The notes beneath the pieces are model-generated. The model was not told where the DNA came from, did not search any database, and saw nothing but the letters and a program-made list of their open reading frames with translations. This document shows, one piece after another, positions 20,881 to 21,987 of a stretch of DNA of 21,987 nt. Numbering within the stretch: position 1 is the first letter of the stretch; every line of letters begins with the position of its first letter. The translations under genes were made by a program, and so were the position numbers. Source of the stretch: a virus. The stretch spans positions 1-21,987 of the IMG/VR virus record IMGVR_UViG_3300003873_000673; one strand, given 5' to 3'.

Positions 20881-21270
20881 ATGTTCACACAGCTAAACGC
20901 TTATAAAAATCTTATCATTAGTGGATTGATAGTATTTGCAATCATAGGGCTGTATGCGTATGTACATGGCCTAAAATCAGATAACGATTACCTGAAGATG
21001 CAGATATCAAAAAAGAATGTGGAGATAGCAAACAAGACACTAGAAGTAGAAAGGTATAGGAGTAATTTGGTTCGTCAGAATGAAAAAATAGCTGCACTTG
21101 AGATTGATAAACAAACTGCTGATAAAAAACTTGCAGAGTGGAAAAACAAACCAAAAGAAGTAAAGTATAAAGTTATATACAAAACAAAAGAGGTAAAAAG
21201 CGATGACTGCAAAGATATTAAAAAGCGTCTTGATTATATCAAGCATCTTGACATTAACAAACTGTACTAG
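20881..21270 (+). CDS. Inner-membrane spanin (Rz-like)
   Basis: 129 residues from ATG at 20881; the TTG at 20866 is in frame but has no binding site. One N-terminal membrane helix (NLIISGLIVFAIIGLYAYV, about residues 10-28) is followed by a long periplasmic coiled coil (KMQISKKNVEIANKTLEVER to about residue 90) and a Lys-rich end. The gene for a lipoprotein overlaps its 3' end in another frame, the hallmark of Rz/Rz1 pairs. It would span the periplasm with its partner to disrupt the outer membrane after endolysin action. This shows a Gram-negative host. Confidence 0.8.
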   Translation: MFTQLNAYKNLIISGLIVFAIIGLYAYVHGLKSDNDYLKMQISKKNVEIANKTLEVERYRSNLVRQNEKIAALEIDKQTADKKLAEWKNKPKEVKYKVIYKTKEVKSDDCKDIKKRLDYIKHLDINKLY

Positions 21271-21439
21271 ACAACCTGGGATTAAATATGTCGATAGACC
21301 AGTTGAAGTGAAGGTACCGGTCAAATGTGTAGTTCCTCAAGCAGAATGTGATTTCAATCAACCAACTTATACAGAAACTTTAAATGCATTAGTTGAATGC
21401 CTAATAAAGAAGAACCACAATGAAGAAAAATGTAGATAA
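21203..21439 (+). CDS. Outer-membrane spanin lipoprotein (Rz1-like)
   Basis: 78 residues. The signal peptide (MTAKILKSVLIISSILTLTN) ends in a lipobox-like LTNC with Cys at residue 21, Asn being an unusual -1 residue. The mature part is about 58 residues with further cysteines (VKCVV, AECDF, VECLI, EKC) that could form disulfides. It overlaps the Rz-like gene by 68 bases in a +1-type phase and the next gene by 20 bases. It lacks the strong proline richness of lambda Rz1 but has PVEVKVPVKCVVP. Confidence 0.75.
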   Translation: MTAKILKSVLIISSILTLTNCTRQPGIKYVDRPVEVKVPVKCVVPQAECDFNQPTYTETLNALVECLIKKNHNEEKCR

Positions 21440-21590
21440 CGAGTACTCCTGTGCAAAATGTCTCGGTGTAGTTGGTAAAAGATGGCTCGTACTCGTTCCA
21501 CAGAATGATTTTGGCGTGTGTAGTATGTGCAACAGTAGAGCTTTGACATATCATAAGAAAATAGTAATAGGGAGAAAGTTTGAAAAGTAA
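21420..21590 (+). CDS. Small zinc-ribbon protein, 56 residues
   Basis: ATG at 21420, inside the end of the Rz1-like gene, to TAA at 21588-21590, eleven bases into the endolysin gene. Two CxxC pairs (C11/C14 in YSCAKCLG and C34/C37 in GVCSMCN), twenty residues apart, make a probable zinc ribbon, and the C-terminus is basic (HKKIVIGRKFEK). Binding site weak (AAGAAG). Its place between spanin and endolysin genes is odd for a nucleic-acid-binding type protein. Role unknown; it may regulate late genes. Confidence 0.6.
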   Translation: MKKNVDNEYSCAKCLGVVGKRWLVLVPQNDFGVCSMCNSRALTYHKKIVIGRKFEK

Positions 21591-21987
21591 GCACTTTAAA
21601 ATTCACGAGCTTGTACCACGTAAGATGTACGAGAAGTATGGAGAAAAAGCGTGGCGGTATGTTGATGTGAGACTCATCGAGACGATAGACAAACTCAAAG
21701 AGCATTTTAATCTTGGAACTATGACTATCAATAATTACTATTGGGGTGGATCAAGGGAGTGGAGCGGAATACGCACGCCGGATAGTCCAGAATATAAATA
21801 CGGATCACAGCACTCATACGCTAATGCCTTTGATATTGTGTTCAGTCATTACAGTGCAGAAGAAGTACGAAACTACATCATAAATAATCCGCATGAGTTT
21901 CCACATATAAAAGGTATGGAGCTTGGAGTTAGTTGGTTGCATATTGATGTAAGAAATGAGGATGAGATTGTTTTGTTTAGAGTGTGA
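21580..21987 (+). CDS. Endolysin, peptidase M15 family
   Basis: 135 residues from TTG at 21580, with GGGAG (21570-21574) well placed; the stop codon is the last three bases of the window. The metal-binding pattern of M15 D,D- or L,D-peptidases is visible: a His in YGSQHSYANAFDIVF, the Asp shortly after it, and the final His in SWLHIDVRNED. The N-terminal FKIHELVPRKMYEKYG also fits family members that cut the peptide cross-links of peptidoglycan. No signal peptide, so export depends on the holin. It closes the lysis cluster. Confidence 0.85.
   Translation: MKSKHFKIHELVPRKMYEKYGEKAWRYVDVRLIETIDKLKEHFNLGTMTINNYYWGGSREWSGIRTPDSPEYKYGSQHSYANAFDIVFSHYSAEEVRNYIINNPHEFPHIKGMELGVSWLHIDVRNEDEIVLFRV

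Noticed and set aside
20877-20882. TATAAT over the start of the Rz-like gene as an internal promoter.
   Set aside because: It coincides with the start codon (ATG at 20881), so the transcript would begin inside the gene. Most likely a chance match in AT-rich DNA.

Overview
The window reads as one contiguous stretch of a temperate, long-tailed (siphovirus, lambda/HK97-type) phage or prophage. It runs from the end of the replication genes, through packaging, head and tail, to lysis. The host is probably a Campylobacterota bacterium such as Sulfurimonas, Sulfuricurvum or a relative. This is inferred from the AT-rich composition, tightly packed genes with ATGA and other short overlaps, TGnTATAAT-type promoters with no clear -35 box, and a Gram-negative lysis set with spanins. 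No integrase, CI-type repressor, rRNA, tRNA or CRISPR array was seen. No similarity search was possible, so family names rest on recognised motifs and gene order.

Layout. 1-995: the tail end of a putative RecA-like ATPase and an O-like initiator gene that seems to carry an iteron-type origin inside it. 992-1789: a gene resembling tail-completion proteins. 1790-1965: a gene-free strip with 8-bp GGTTAA repeats, a good cos/pac candidate. 1966-4602: terS, terL (GpA family) and a small gene. 4603-7744: a cassette interrupting the packaging/head order. It has an orphan promoter with two micro-ORFs, a leftward operon (small HTH regulator, coiled-coil membrane protein, DUF4760-like membrane protein), a divergent control region with 16-bp operators, a BRO/Ant-type antirepressor and a coiled-coil protein. 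7861-12421: gpW-like connector, portal, a protease fused to the major capsid protein (with a likely internal start for a scaffold-capsid form), DUF2190 cement protein, FII-like adaptor and small proteins. 12430-17295: tail tube, G/GT-type tail chaperone with the GGGAAAG frameshift site, a candidate leftward two-helix membrane gene, and a 1000-residue tape measure. 17292-20032: a compact tail tip and fibre set. 20037-21987: lysis genes (coiled-coil membrane protein, holin, small membrane peptide, overlapping Rz/Rz1-type spanins, zinc-ribbon protein, M15 endolysin).

How they work together. TerS/TerL cut and pump DNA through the portal into a prohead built from the protease-scaffold-capsid polyprotein. 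The cement protein stabilises the shell, and gpW- and FII-like proteins join it to a tail made by tube, chaperones and tape measure. Holin, endolysin and spanins then release virions. The 4603-7744 cassette and the leftward gene at 14128-14271 run against or apart from this programme and look like lysogeny or superinfection-exclusion cargo. Less expected points are the nested capsid start, a perfect H-type pseudoknot upstream of the tail chaperone, two possible leaderless leftward transcripts, and a perfect 11-bp hairpin inside the antirepressor gene.
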